Below, in pieces: positions 9,308-18,233 of a stretch of DNA of 57,509 bases (within the stretch, counting starts at the first letter, position 1; each line of letters begins with the position of its first letter). The translations under genes were made by a program, and so were the position numbers. Where the stretch lies: the NCBI GenBank assembly GCA_020627785.1, contig JAHDGF010000026.1:1-57509 (forward strand). The letters are read 5' to 3'. This stretch comes from Saprospiraceae bacterium (lineage in GTDB: Bacteria > Bacteroidota > Bacteroidia > Chitinophagales > Saprospiraceae). The notes below the pieces were generated by a model that saw only the letters and a program-made list of their open reading frames with translations, searched no databases and was not told the DNA's origin.

Positions 9308-9436
9308 TGGACAAGCAAAGAAAATGAAAAATAATGTTCTGATAAGAATGGTCTATTTTATTATTGAAACCCCAAAAGAAATTAGTCTTTAAAAAAGAAC
9401 CTCTGGACAAGCAAAGAAAATGAAAAATAATGTTCT
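9308..9436 (+). repeat. 33-bp perfect direct repeat with similar flanks (9308-9340 and 9404-9436)
   Basis: Both copies run from TGGACAAGCAAAGAAAATGA through AATGTTCT and are followed by similar AAGTCTATTT...AAAGAAATTA sequence, giving a 96-bp period. The first copy also forms the hairpin TTTTCTTTG-GACAAG-CAAAGAAAA at 9301-9324. Confidence 0.75.
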
Positions 9437-9486
9437 AAGAAGAAAAGTCTATTTCAATATAGGAAACAAAAAAAGAAATTAAATTA

Positions 9487-11532
9487 TCAAGTCAACCGCG
9501 ATTCTTGATCCATTGGAATGGTAAAACAAAATTCTGCTCCGTCTTGATATTTTTCATTCACCCAGATCTTTCCTCCATGCTTCTCAATGATGTTGCGACA
9601 TATTGAAAGGCCGATACCAATCCCATCTTTTTCGATGGTGTTTTCAAGGCGGTTAAAGGCTTTAAATATTTTTTCTGATTTTGAAGGATCGATGCCGATG
9701 CCATTATCCCTAATGCAAAATTGATGAGTATCTTCTACGTCCAAACAACTTATTGTGATCTTAGGGCTTCGCTCTGGGTGTCTATATTTAATGGCATTCT
9801 CGATGAGGTTCTGAATGATGCGTCGAAATTTTATCTTATCGACGATTATTTCTGATGGAAGTTTTCCGACGCTTATCTCCGCTTTTTCCATTTCGATAAT
9901 AAAAGCTAAATCTTTTAGAACATTACTGACAAGACTGATTGTCTTTATCTTTTCTAAGTATAATTCATTACCTCCTCCAGTGGCAAGGTTAAGCATGTCC
10001 GCCGTAATGTCATAAAGTCTAGCAGCACCTTCTGTAATAAAGTTTAGGTGCATCTTTGATTTTTCGTCAAGAGAGTCAAAATTATTTTTATGCAACAAAT
10101 CTGCATATGAACCTATGGTCCGAAGCGGTGATCGTATATCATGAGATGTTGATCGGGCATATTTTTTCAGCTGAGCATTGGAATCTATGTATAACTGTAG
10201 TTGCTTATTACGATCTTCCAATATCTTATCTGCAATTTCTAATTCTTTGTTTTTATCATTTAATCCGCGATTACTTGCTCTCAATTCCCTGATAAAAAAG
10301 AAAGACACAATCAATCCTAATGCAGCGAAAATCAATAATGAATACAAAAATCTTTTGAAGGCAAAGTTTTGAGTCTCTTCCATTTTTTCATTTTGTATTT
10401 GATTTTCATAATCAAATTTGGATTGAAGGAATGAAGTTTCACTAAGGAGTTTACTGTTACTTAAACTATCTGCTTCCATTTTTTGGATCTCGGTAATTTC
10501 AAGTGTCTTTTTATAATTTTTATCATGTATATAGAACTCTTTAAGAACTCTAAGCGATTGTGCTTCCAGGAATTTATAACCTTTGGTTTTCGCAAATTCA
10601 TTGATTTCTGAAATCCTTTTAAAGTATTGATTAGATTTATTTACTCGTAAAGAAAGTAAGCCTTTATTCAACTCTAAAAAATTACCCAGTCTTATCATTT
10701 CATACTCACTAGCAAGTGATAATCCTTTGTCGATGACTGTTTGAGCATCGGTATAATTTTCGAGTTTGATGTAGATGCTACTCATGTTGCTCAGTAGATG
10801 AACAATCATGGTGGTAAAGTCGATTTCTTTTGCTAATTCCAAACCTAGATTATAATATTCCATGGCCATATTATAATCGTTCTTTTGCTCTTCTAGATAA
10901 CCTAAATTATTATAGATGTATACCCTTCCTTTATCTTCTCCCAACTGTTCATATATCTTTTGGCACTTTAGGTAATACTCTTTAGCACTTTCGAAGTCAT
11001 GAATATTATTGAAAACAATGCCGATGTGGTTGATACAGTTAGCCTCGCCAGAAAGATCATTGTTGGATCTATAATGGTCTATACCTTTTAAAAATAGTTT
11101 AAGGCTTTTAAAATTATTCCCCATTAATCTTTCGGCCCTCCCTTGCCCCATGCAAATTGATCCCAATTGTGATCCAAAAGATCCATCAACATTTAACTTT
11201 AGAAATTTTTCATAGGCCGTAGACAAATATTCAAGACCCGTTGCATTGTCCTCGTAATGTAATAACAAGTGGCCCCGTTTCTGGTAAGCTTCAGCCAGTT
11301 GATCCGGCATAACAAGAAGAGAATCAGCAATCACCTTATCTGCATAAAACAAACCCTGCGCTTTGTCAACACCGATATAGCTATTACTTAAGGAGAGATA
11401 GAGATTATATTTTTCTGAGTCCTTGGTTTGTTCTAGTTGGATCAGAAGACTATCAATGGTAGGGCTTGTCTTAGCTGATAGCCAAGGCATAAAAAGCACT
11501 AAAATGATTGAGATTAATATTGTTCGTAACAC
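9487..11532 (-). CDS. TPR-containing sensor histidine kinase
   Basis: A 681-aa membrane kinase that starts at GTG 11532, directly giving a signal peptide (TILISIILVLFMPWLSAK). TPR repeats in the periplasm cover about residues 30-370. A membrane helix (LYSLLIFAALGLIVSFFFI) lies at about 395-415, followed by a coiled coil. The kinase core shows the H box (ARSTSHDIRSPLRTI), the N box (NLIENAIKYRH), G1 (RDNGIGID) and G2 (GIGIGLSICRNIIEKHGG). Such TPR kinases are common Bacteroidota sensors. No receiver domain is fused and no response regulator lies next to it, so the partner is unknown. Confidence 0.92.
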   Translation of the reverse strand: MLRTILISIILVLFMPWLSAKTSPTIDSLLIQLEQTKDSEKYNLYLSLSNSYIGVDKAQGLFYADKVIADSLLVMPDQLAEAYQKRGHLLLHYEDNATGLEYLSTAYEKFLKLNVDGSFGSQLGSICMGQGRAERLMGNNFKSLKLFLKGIDHYRSNNDLSGEANCINHIGIVFNNIHDFESAKEYYLKCQKIYEQLGEDKGRVYIYNNLGYLEEQKNDYNMAMEYYNLGLELAKEIDFTTMIVHLLSNMSSIYIKLENYTDAQTVIDKGLSLASEYEMIRLGNFLELNKGLLSLRVNKSNQYFKRISEINEFAKTKGYKFLEAQSLRVLKEFYIHDKNYKKTLEITEIQKMEADSLSNSKLLSETSFLQSKFDYENQIQNEKMEETQNFAFKRFLYSLLIFAALGLIVSFFFIRELRASNRGLNDKNKELEIADKILEDRNKQLQLYIDSNAQLKKYARSTSHDIRSPLRTIGSYADLLHKNNFDSLDEKSKMHLNFITEGAARLYDITADMLNLATGGGNELYLEKIKTISLVSNVLKDLAFIIEMEKAEISVGKLPSEIIVDKIKFRRIIQNLIENAIKYRHPERSPKITISCLDVEDTHQFCIRDNGIGIDPSKSEKIFKAFNRLENTIEKDGIGIGLSICRNIIEKHGGKIWVNEKYQDGAEFCFTIPMDQESRLT

Positions 11533-11601
11533 CTATTGTAAAGTACTTAAAAAATCAAGTTAAGCCAAATCAACAGGATTGCCGACACCAATGAATGCCA
11601 C

Positions 11602-12375
11602 TTATTTAACAAAATTATTGAGCAGCAGGGTCCAATCATAATCGCCATAACTAAGGCTGTACTTAGTATTGTCTATAATTTCATATTCTTTCAAGAATTC
11701 TTTGATGCCAGACTTGCCACCAAAATCCCCACGAAACCAGCTAAACAAGGGACTGGTGGTTAAATTATTATCACTGATGCTGGTGACCGTAGGCAGATAG
11801 GCTTTAATGACCTTGGTCAATTGTTCGTTTATTTTTTCAGGAGCATAAATATCGACTGGTGGGCAAGAAATGGCACCACAATTTAGGGCAAAGTGAACTC
11901 GACCATCTTTTTGTTTCAACCTAAACTTTTTTTCAAGCTTGCTGGGAAACCATTTTTTTATGTAGCCTAAACCATACTTCCACCGGGAGTTCCGAATGAT
12001 TCCATGTTCTATAAGATCAAAGGTAAAGGTCTCCCCACCGATATTAATGGGAGTCTCTGTATAAAAGGAGGATCTATCATCAAACAAAGAAGGATTTTCT
12101 TTTAATATTTGCATGATGAAAGCATTGTAAGTATTGATCCAAAAAGCTAACTTTTTTTCATACGTATTTAAGGATCCTTCTAATGCATCTAAATCTATAT
12201 TTGCGTAAGCGTTAACAATATCATCGGTATTTTTTTCTGCCTTTATTAAATCCAAAAAGCTTTGCGAAAGCGTATTAAAATTAACATCACTTTCTTTAAC
12301 CGTACTTTGTGAACAAGCATTCATTGATATCATTAGAAAAAGGAAGAAGAAAACGGTGGTTAAATTGCGTATCAT
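11602..12375 (-). CDS. DUF547-domain lipoprotein
   Basis: A 257-aa protein with a lipoprotein signal ending in the lipobox region FLMISMNACSQ (Cys about residue 21), so it is likely lipid-anchored on the periplasmic side. The DUF547 core is recognisable from KLAFWINTYNAFIMQ, FTFDLIEHGIIR and GRVHFALNCGAISCPPVDIYAPEKI. The biochemical function of DUF547 is not established. Its start codon directly abuts the start codon of the divergent glycosyltransferase gene (CAT|ATG at 12373-12378). DUF547 proteins are often encoded beside TIGR04283-type glycosyltransferases, so a link with arsenosugar or related metabolism is possible. Confidence 0.88.
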   Translation of the reverse strand: MIRNLTTVFFFLFLMISMNACSQSTVKESDVNFNTLSQSFLDLIKAEKNTDDIVNAYANIDLDALEGSLNTYEKKLAFWINTYNAFIMQILKENPSLFDDRSSFYTETPINIGGETFTFDLIEHGIIRNSRWKYGLGYIKKWFPSKLEKKFRLKQKDGRVHFALNCGAISCPPVDIYAPEKINEQLTKVIKAYLPTVTSISDNNLTTSPLFSWFRGDFGGKSGIKEFLKEYEIIDNTKYSLSYGDYDWTLLLNNFVK

Positions 12376-13062
12376 ATGACTAAGTTAGGGATTATTATTC
12401 CAACATATAATGAAAAAGAGCGGATAGAAGTTTTAGTGCAAAGATTAAAAACTTGTCCGACGGCGGAAATTCACGTGGTAGATGCCAAAGATTCAGTAGA
12501 TCAGATTGAGCAAGTGCTTTCAAAACATAAGGTAAATTATGTGCACTCAGAACATACCAATCGAGCGAAGCAACTAAACCACGGCGCAAAAATTACGGAT
12601 GCGCAGATCTTATATTTCGTTCATGCAGACAGCATACCTCCGATGAATTTTCATGAGCATATTTATCAAGCCTTGAGAGAAGGAAATGAGTATGGCTATT
12701 TCAGTTATCAATTTGATTCACGCAGTTGGCTGCTCAAGATCAATGCTTGGACTACTACCTTTAAAAACTTGTGGACTGGAGGAGGAGATCAGACTTTTTT
12801 CATCAAAAGAGAGTTGTTTGAATCAATGGGAGGCTTTGATGAGGCGTGCGAACTCTGCGAAGATTTTGATTTATACAAAAGGTTACTTAAACGCAATTTG
12901 CCTTTTAAGATCATAAACGAGCCTGTAACCATCTCCGCTAGGAAGTATGAAAAAAGAGGTTATTTAAAAGTTACCTGGGCTAATTTTATCGCCTTCAGGT
13001 TATTCAATAAAGGTCAAAGAGGAAAAGAACTGAGAGAAAAGTATCACAAATTGTTAGACTAA
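12376..13062 (+). CDS. TIGR04283-type family 2 glycosyltransferase (arsenosugar biosynthesis-like)
   Basis: A 228-aa GT-A enzyme beginning right at the catalytic fold (LGIIIPTYNEKERIEVLVQRL). It has NRAKQLNHGA and the DXD-like YFVHADS motif, then GGGDQTFFIKRELFESMGGFDE and the acidic CEDFDLYKRL. This order is typical of the TIGR04283 glycosyltransferases linked to arsenosugar biosynthesis. The start cannot lie further downstream because the beta-1 strand begins at residue 3. Neither the radical SAM ArsS nor ArsM is next to it, so the exact substrate is inferred from family only. Confidence 0.87.
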   Translation: MTKLGIIIPTYNEKERIEVLVQRLKTCPTAEIHVVDAKDSVDQIEQVLSKHKVNYVHSEHTNRAKQLNHGAKITDAQILYFVHADSIPPMNFHEHIYQALREGNEYGYFSYQFDSRSWLLKINAWTTTFKNLWTGGGDQTFFIKRELFESMGGFDEACELCEDFDLYKRLLKRNLPFKIINEPVTISARKYEKRGYLKVTWANFIAFRLFNKGQRGKELREKYHKLLD

Positions 13063-13073
13063 AACTCTATTTC

Positions 13074-13100
13074 ATTTTAGTCTGATATTCAAACTAAAAT
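13074..13100. terminator. Possible bidirectional terminator between convergent genes
   Basis: The AT-rich inverted repeat ATTTTAGT / ACTAAAAT has an 11-nt loop and sits exactly between the converging ends at 13062 and 13102. The stem is weak, so this is tentative. Confidence 0.35.
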
Positions 13101-13101
13101 T

Positions 13102-13536
13102 CTATTCAGAATTTTTTACCAAGAAAACGATTAAGCCTACAGTACCTGCTGCTATCCCAAGCGCACCAAGTACAAGCAAGCCAGCGGATATGGCCAAGGC
13201 TGAGCCAGAAGCAATACCAACACTTACGAAGGCCAAAATAGAACCTACTACAGAAAATAAGCCACCGAGTATCCACCCCCAAATCCATAAATTTCTCCAG
13301 GCTTTGATCTTATCTTTCATCGCCTTCGACTTTGCTTTTGCCCATTGAGTAGCTTTTCTAACCTTTGTATCAATTTGGTTTTTTTTGTTTTTAAAAAAAC
13401 TTTTCACCTGTTCCCCAAAAGAAGTTTCCTTATCCAGAATATTGGTCTCATTGACGGTGCCAACGGCTGACATTTGCGGTGTGAAAATAGGGCACAGAAA
13501 AAGACAAAGAATGAAGGAAAGGGTAGAATTTTTCAT
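13102..13536 (-). CDS. Small exported membrane protein, paralogue of the upstream gene
   Basis: A 144-aa protein with a signal peptide (LSFILCLFLCPIFTPQMSAVG), a Lys-rich linker (FFKNKKNQIDTKVRKATQWAKAK) and two C-terminal hydrophobic helices (LWIWGWILGGLFSVVGSILA and LGALGIAAGTVGLIVFLV). Architecture and the WILGW motif match the gene at 13599-14078, so the two are tandem duplicates. This small family with signal, Lys-rich linker and paired helices is seen repeatedly in Bacteroidota, but I know of no function. It lies 63 bp after its paralogue with a terminator between them. Confidence 0.75.
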   Translation of the reverse strand: MKNSTLSFILCLFLCPIFTPQMSAVGTVNETNILDKETSFGEQVKSFFKNKKNQIDTKVRKATQWAKAKSKAMKDKIKAWRNLWIWGWILGGLFSVVGSILAFVSVGIASGSALAISAGLLVLGALGIAAGTVGLIVFLVKNSE

Positions 13537-13544
13537 GTAGGTAT

Positions 13545-13577
13545 TTTAAAAAAGGTCCGAAGTAAATCCGGACCTTT
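13545..13577 (-). terminator. Rho-independent terminator between the two small paralogues
   Basis: On the minus strand, AAAGGTCCG / CGGACCTTT form a 9-bp perfect stem followed by a T run. It ends the transcript of the 159-aa gene, so the 144-aa paralogue probably has its own promoter or is read through weakly. Confidence 0.8.
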
Positions 13578-13598
13578 CAGTTTCAATCGTTATTTTAT

Positions 13599-14078
13599 CT
13601 AGATTACATCACCTTTAACCAGATACATGATTAAGCTGATCGTACCGAAGATTCCACAAGCCCAACCAATCCAAGAGAATAAATTGGCGATTCCGAATCC
13701 GGCACCGGTACCCGAAACTACAGAACCAATTCCAAGGACAATTGCAAGGATATAAAATACTACGGCTGCTGCCCAACCGAGAATCCAATACCATTTCCAC
13801 TTTTCAACATCATCCTTTAGATCAATCTTACCTGCCTTCATCATTTTCCAGCTTGCTTTCATCATCAAACCAAGACCCTTTGCTTGCGCTTTTTTCTTTT
13901 GAAAGAACTGGGCAATTTTACCTTTTTTCTTTGTCGTGCGAAGTGCAGCTTTTTCAGCTTCACCATTTTCATTTACTGTGGTAACGGGCGCTGTAGTTTT
14001 ACCTACTGCATAACTTTGAGGAAGGGATAGTCCGAGAAACATAATCAGACTACAGAGAAAAATAAGTTGTTTTTTCAT
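13599..14078 (-). CDS. Small exported membrane protein, tandem paralogue
   Basis: A 159-aa protein with a signal peptide (LIFLCSLIMFLGLSLPQSYAVG), then a Thr/Ala segment and a basic linker (KKKGKIAQFFQKKKAQAKG). Two or three hydrophobic helices follow (WKWYWILGWAAAVVFYILAI and GWACGIFGTISLIMYLV). The Asp/Glu-Lys-Trp lead-in to the first helix (DVEKWKWYWILGW) is the most conserved-looking part. It is a duplicate of the 144-aa gene downstream. The function is not recognised. Confidence 0.78.
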   Translation of the reverse strand: MKKQLIFLCSLIMFLGLSLPQSYAVGKTTAPVTTVNENGEAEKAALRTTKKKGKIAQFFQKKKAQAKGLGLMMKASWKMMKAGKIDLKDDVEKWKWYWILGWAAAVVFYILAIVLGIGSVVSGTGAGFGIANLFSWIGWACGIFGTISLIMYLVKGDVI

Positions 14079-14126
14079 AATTGTTAATTTGTTAGTAATT
14101 CTATATTATGAATATAAATAAATGTC

Positions 14127-14978
14127 TTAAGCCTCATCTAAAATCGACCAATAAAATCCATTTCTTAAACAAACTCTTAAGTATAGTACCAACAATTGCA
14201 GTAAAAAGGCAAGTAAAACAAGCATTAAACTTTGTTCAGGAATGCAATTAATCAAAAAGTTTAAAAAATATAGTAATGCAAGGCTCAACAAGATCCAAGC
14301 AAAGCCAATGCCGATGAGTTTAAGAAATTTAGATCGGACGGTTTTAAAGGAAGTGTAATACAGCTTGAAAACACCAAGTTTAGAATGATGATTCACTACT
14401 TGGTTTTTGGCATGTAAGGAGATGGCAATTAGGAAAATTAAAACCACCATTAAATCCAAAACTAAGATGGCGATTCCAATCAATACTGGAACTTCTGATA
14501 GCAAATTTTCCAAACCCCAATTCACCCAAAATCCTCCAATAAAAGTCAAAAGCCCAGCCAAAATGGTAAGTAAAACTAAAGTGATTAAGTTGATCTTTAA
14601 TAGTTGAGCAAAATATTCTGTACCTCCGTCCCAGAAGATAATCCATTGATCGTTTCTTTTATTCCATACACGGAGCATTCCACCAATAATAAATGGACCT
14701 AGAAATAAATAAATCAAACAAGCAGCAACTAAAAAAGATTTTATCATGCGCCAGCCTGTACCTTCAAAACGCAACAGATCTTGAAACAAATCATGGTCAT
14801 ACCCATCCATTACGTTAAATAAATTAGTTGAATGACCAACCGGTCCTTGAATATAATTATAACTTAAGACGCCTATTAAAAGTGCTAGAAAAAGCTGAAG
14901 CAAGAAAATGTAACTTGCCAATCTTCTATACTTAAATCCATGGAAGAACCCTCTTGATATGTTTTGAAGGATATTCAT
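14127..14978 (-). CDS. Polytopic inner-membrane protein coupled to an M1 peptidase
   Basis: A 283-aa protein from ATG 14978, whose first four bases overlap the stop of the upstream M1 peptidase gene (ATGA), a sign of translational coupling. It has about six membrane helices (for example IFLLQLFLALLIGVLSY, FLVAACLIYLFLGPFIIGGML and VLIGIAILVLDLMVVLIFLIAISL). No known catalytic motif is seen. Position suggests that it works with the peptidase in the same membrane process; the function is unknown. Confidence 0.8.
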   Translation of the reverse strand: MNILQNISRGFFHGFKYRRLASYIFLLQLFLALLIGVLSYNYIQGPVGHSTNLFNVMDGYDHDLFQDLLRFEGTGWRMIKSFLVAACLIYLFLGPFIIGGMLRVWNKRNDQWIIFWDGGTEYFAQLLKINLITLVLLTILAGLLTFIGGFWVNWGLENLLSEVPVLIGIAILVLDLMVVLIFLIAISLHAKNQVVNHHSKLGVFKLYYTSFKTVRSKFLKLIGIGFAWILLSLALLYFLNFLINCIPEQSLMLVLLAFLLQLLVLYLRVCLRNGFYWSILDEA

Positions 14979-16954
14979 ATCAGAATGCTCACACTTTGAA
15001 TAATATTCTGAACCCAATACATCACCTTACTAGCAACTTTCAACGCAGGCGCGCGTGTTGCTTCATAGGTAAGGCTATTATTGTTTAAATTAATATCTAG
15101 ATATAATTTTCTTTCTGGATCTATATCGACTGTGACGACCTTGGTCTTTTCGGTGAAATTAAAAATCTTAGAAGTCTCCTCACCTGACCAGATTAAGCGT
15201 TTCTCTTCCTCATCAGCGAAACGAAAAAGTATCTCAACTGGCAATACCACTCCACCCTTTCGGTGTATGGTCACCTGAGAAACGATCCCATCTTGCATCG
15301 TCCCTTCTTGTTTTTTCTTATCATCTTGACCTCCATAAACTCCTCTACCTACAATTTTCTTGAATGATCGAATATTAGAAACTGAATAATCTAAGACGTC
15401 AGTTCCATAAACAATCTGTTCAAAAAACTTATCTGGATCTCCTAAAGCAAGTGGCTTTTCAGAGCTACTCAAATACTCCTTCACATGACCAGTAAAATCT
15501 TCTCCCCTTGGATGTTTAAAGCGCCATTCCTTGAAATAAGACTTCATCATTGAGATGAAATTATCTTCACCCATCATTCCTTCCATCGTCTTAAACATGG
15601 TAGCAGTCTTACTATAGGTTATTCCTTTAAAGCCTTCTTTAATATCCCATCCCTGTCTTGCAATAGCTCCACAAGAAGGATTTTCTAAGGACATGTATTC
15701 GTGTCTTGAAAATGAAGAATTATTAACCTTATAGCCTACAAGATTAAAAAGTGAACCATCCGCTCCATACATTGACTCCATGATCTTATCCTCATGATAC
15801 GTGACAAATCCCTCATCCATCCATGGCTCCTCTTTTTCATTGGTAGCGACAATACCCATAAAGTATTGATGCGCAAACTCATGTGCAATCAATGACTCTA
15901 GCGTGCGTATGCCCTTAGGGAATAAAGCAAATGACCCGCCGGTAATATATGTTGGATACTCCATGAAGCCAGCTTTTAAGCCCAACAACGGAGGGTCTAA
16001 AATTGTAATGCTGCTGTATGGATAAGGACCAACATTCGCCGTCATATATTCTAAAGAATGTTTTACCGTGGCAATGAGTCGATCACACAAATGTAAGTGC
16101 TCTGGTGGAATCATGAGCCGGATGTATACATGTTCCCACTGATCTTCTACTACCTTAAAGTGAGGATAAGCACACCAGGCGAAATCGATCACATCTTCTG
16201 CATGCATTTCTAAAGTCTTCATTCCATTCCCATGATTCTCCTCCGAGATGATACAACCACTGCTACCAACGACTAATTCTTCTGCCAAGGTTAACTTCAA
16301 ATCATAGACTCCAAAGTCAGCAAAAAATTCAGTACGTCTATGAAATTGATGACAGTTCCATCCCCAGTTGCCATCGGATTTTTCTTCCCATACGCCTGCT
16401 TGCGGAAACCAATGAACCATGTTATAAAAGTCTGCACGCTCATGTCCAGATCTTGCAAATATTTTTGGAATTTTTTCCGACCATATCAAATCAAGGACTA
16501 AAGTGTCTCCACCTAAGAGTGGTTGATCCAATGGTATCTGAAAAACACTTTCATCTCCTTTATTGCCATCGGGCTGTATGTAACGTGCGTGATCAATTAA
16601 TTCTAATTCACCTCGCTTTGCCGATAGAATTTCAATCCAACCCCAATCATCTAAGGATCGTTTAGAAATGTCATCACCGAATACATCTCCTTCGGCTGAA
16701 ACCATGAAAGTAGATTCAGTATTTTTGAAGGCATTCTGATACATGTAAAAATGCATATTGAATACGGTATCGGGAGAATGATTGATCCAGACTAGCCTTG
16801 TCTCTCCATCTAAGCACTTGGTGTCATTGTCTAGGGTAACCTCCATGGAATAGTTCGCTACTCGTTGGCTATTGACTTTCGTCAAATATGGGTTACATTC
16901 TGCTATAAGCGAGCAAGAAATAAATAAGAATATCGGTATTAAGAGTCGTTCCAT
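14975..16954 (-). CDS. M1-family zinc metallopeptidase (aminopeptidase N-like)
   Basis: A 659-aa exported enzyme with the signal peptide MERLLIPIFLFISCSLIAEC. The zinc site is clear: HEFAH at residues 358-362 and the third ligand Glu381 (WMDEGF) after an 18-residue spacing, the gluzincin pattern. The substrate-binding exopeptidase loop upstream reads AGFMEYPTYIT in place of the usual GAMEN. The C-terminal part is beta-rich, without the full ERAP-like helical domain, so this is a short member. It probably degrades peptides in the periplasm or at the surface. It shares an operon with the overlapping membrane protein gene. Confidence 0.92.
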   Translation of the reverse strand: MERLLIPIFLFISCSLIAECNPYLTKVNSQRVANYSMEVTLDNDTKCLDGETRLVWINHSPDTVFNMHFYMYQNAFKNTESTFMVSAEGDVFGDDISKRSLDDWGWIEILSAKRGELELIDHARYIQPDGNKGDESVFQIPLDQPLLGGDTLVLDLIWSEKIPKIFARSGHERADFYNMVHWFPQAGVWEEKSDGNWGWNCHQFHRRTEFFADFGVYDLKLTLAEELVVGSSGCIISEENHGNGMKTLEMHAEDVIDFAWCAYPHFKVVEDQWEHVYIRLMIPPEHLHLCDRLIATVKHSLEYMTANVGPYPYSSITILDPPLLGLKAGFMEYPTYITGGSFALFPKGIRTLESLIAHEFAHQYFMGIVATNEKEEPWMDEGFVTYHEDKIMESMYGADGSLFNLVGYKVNNSSFSRHEYMSLENPSCGAIARQGWDIKEGFKGITYSKTATMFKTMEGMMGEDNFISMMKSYFKEWRFKHPRGEDFTGHVKEYLSSSEKPLALGDPDKFFEQIVYGTDVLDYSVSNIRSFKKIVGRGVYGGQDDKKKQEGTMQDGIVSQVTIHRKGGVVLPVEILFRFADEEEKRLIWSGEETSKIFNFTEKTKVVTVDIDPERKLYLDINLNNNSLTYEATRAPALKVASKVMYWVQNIIQSVSILI

Positions 16955-17051
16955 TCGTTAGGTCTAAATTAATGGTTTAGTACTAATTAATGCATGAAAC
17001 GGGGCTTATCATTTATTTTTTCACTCAGGCCAGGATGGCCCTTGGAAATTA

Positions 17052-18230
17052 TCAATTCTTAGCTAAATGATTAACCATTGGTGAGGTTGTGAACACTGCC
17101 TGAGCCTCTAGTAGATCTAAATACTCCTCATAAATATTTTCTTCGAGTCGTATCAAGTCAATTTTTTCATCGATCCCATCCACTTTAAGTGAGATCAGAT
17201 CTAGAACCTCGCTTTTTGAACGAGGAGTATAATCTTCCAAAATTTTATCATATTTAGAAAGCTGAGCTAGGAGTTCCATTCTTTCATCATATTCATCAAA
17301 GGCCTCTTGTAGATTTTCTGCAGCAAGTCTTATTTCATTTTCATACTCCAATTGCCTTTCTTTTATTTGTTGCTGCTCCACTAATCTTTCAATCTCCAGC
17401 TCCATCATATCAAAATTGGTACGTGCACTGAAAGGAAGTGTAAAGGCAAGACTCAGACTTACGCGCTCTTGCCAGATGTCTTCGTGAGGTCCACGATAAG
17501 TCAATTGAGCAAAGTCAAAGGCCCGATTCTTTTCTGCCTTTTCTAATTCATACTGATTATCGATCTTCTGTAGTTCAAATAAATCAGAAGCCTTGTCTGT
17601 ATAGTTTTGAAAATCAAACGACTCAATAATCATCTGATTTCTGATATCATCAATCGTCAATATTGAATTTTCTATCTCAGGATTAGACAGATCTTTTTTA
17701 AGATTATTTATTTTCAACTCAAGCTCTTCCTTCTTAATTTTAACCTTAATAATTTCCAGAGCATCCACTTCTCCTTTTTCATCACTTATGGAGAGTACCT
17801 TAACAAGGTCATCATAGTACTTTATGGAGTTTTCTAGTATTCTTGCTTCCTTATGTTCAAAAAATTGTGTCAACCAATCTTCATAAATCTTCTTCAGCCC
17901 AGAGTATTGAACTTGAGACTTCACCATTTTAAGTTCAGTAAGCAAATCACGATAGGCTAGCTTCTGATATTTTCTAATCTTAGGAGTTGATGGTTTGACT
18001 CTCAACTGATATTGCTGTCGTAATAATTCCCAGTCCCTAGTCTCCGTTCTAAAATCTAGTCCTTCAAGCCAAGGAGGCCTATATTCGGAAGATGGATCTC
18101 CAACGTTGTTTACACTAGATTTTAAATTATCGTTGTATTGTTTTAAATAAAAGCTGAGGTCCTGCAACTTTTCTTGTGCCATTAAATGACAGGGAAAGGT
18201 GAATATTATTAGAATTAAAAATACTCGCAT
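17052..18230 (-). CDS. TolC-like outer-membrane efflux component (divergent)
   Basis: A 392-aa protein from ATG 18230 (an in-frame TTG lies one codon upstream), with the signal peptide MRVFLILIIFTFPCHLMAQ. It is almost entirely helical and charged with heptad character. The stretch VSLSLAFTLPFSARTNFDMMELEIERL resembles the strand-helix boundary of TolC-type channels. It directly follows an HlyD-like adaptor gene with no gap, which is the main reason for the call. Sequence similarity to TolC proper is weak to the eye. Confidence 0.65.
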   Translation of the reverse strand: MRVFLILIIFTFPCHLMAQEKLQDLSFYLKQYNDNLKSSVNNVGDPSSEYRPPWLEGLDFRTETRDWELLRQQYQLRVKPSTPKIRKYQKLAYRDLLTELKMVKSQVQYSGLKKIYEDWLTQFFEHKEARILENSIKYYDDLVKVLSISDEKGEVDALEIIKVKIKKEELELKINNLKKDLSNPEIENSILTIDDIRNQMIIESFDFQNYTDKASDLFELQKIDNQYELEKAEKNRAFDFAQLTYRGPHEDIWQERVSLSLAFTLPFSARTNFDMMELEIERLVEQQQIKERQLEYENEIRLAAENLQEAFDEYDERMELLAQLSKYDKILEDYTPRSKSEVLDLISLKVDGIDEKIDLIRLEENIYEEYLDLLEAQAVFTTSPMVNHLAKN

Positions 18231-18233
18231 CAA

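Larger units (their letters stand above)
8653..9486. other. Gene-free, palindrome-rich intergenic region
   Basis: No coding frame in these 834 bp looks real. The region holds two copies of a GTTACTTTTTTG hairpin element, a nested inverted repeat with a GC-richer core at 9144-9290, and a 33-bp direct repeat at 9308 and 9404. Each is listed separately. Confidence 0.7.

Noticed and set aside
9198..9410. A 70-aa open frame on the minus strand
   Set aside because: It lies wholly within the nested inverted repeat and direct repeat region and has no protein-like composition.
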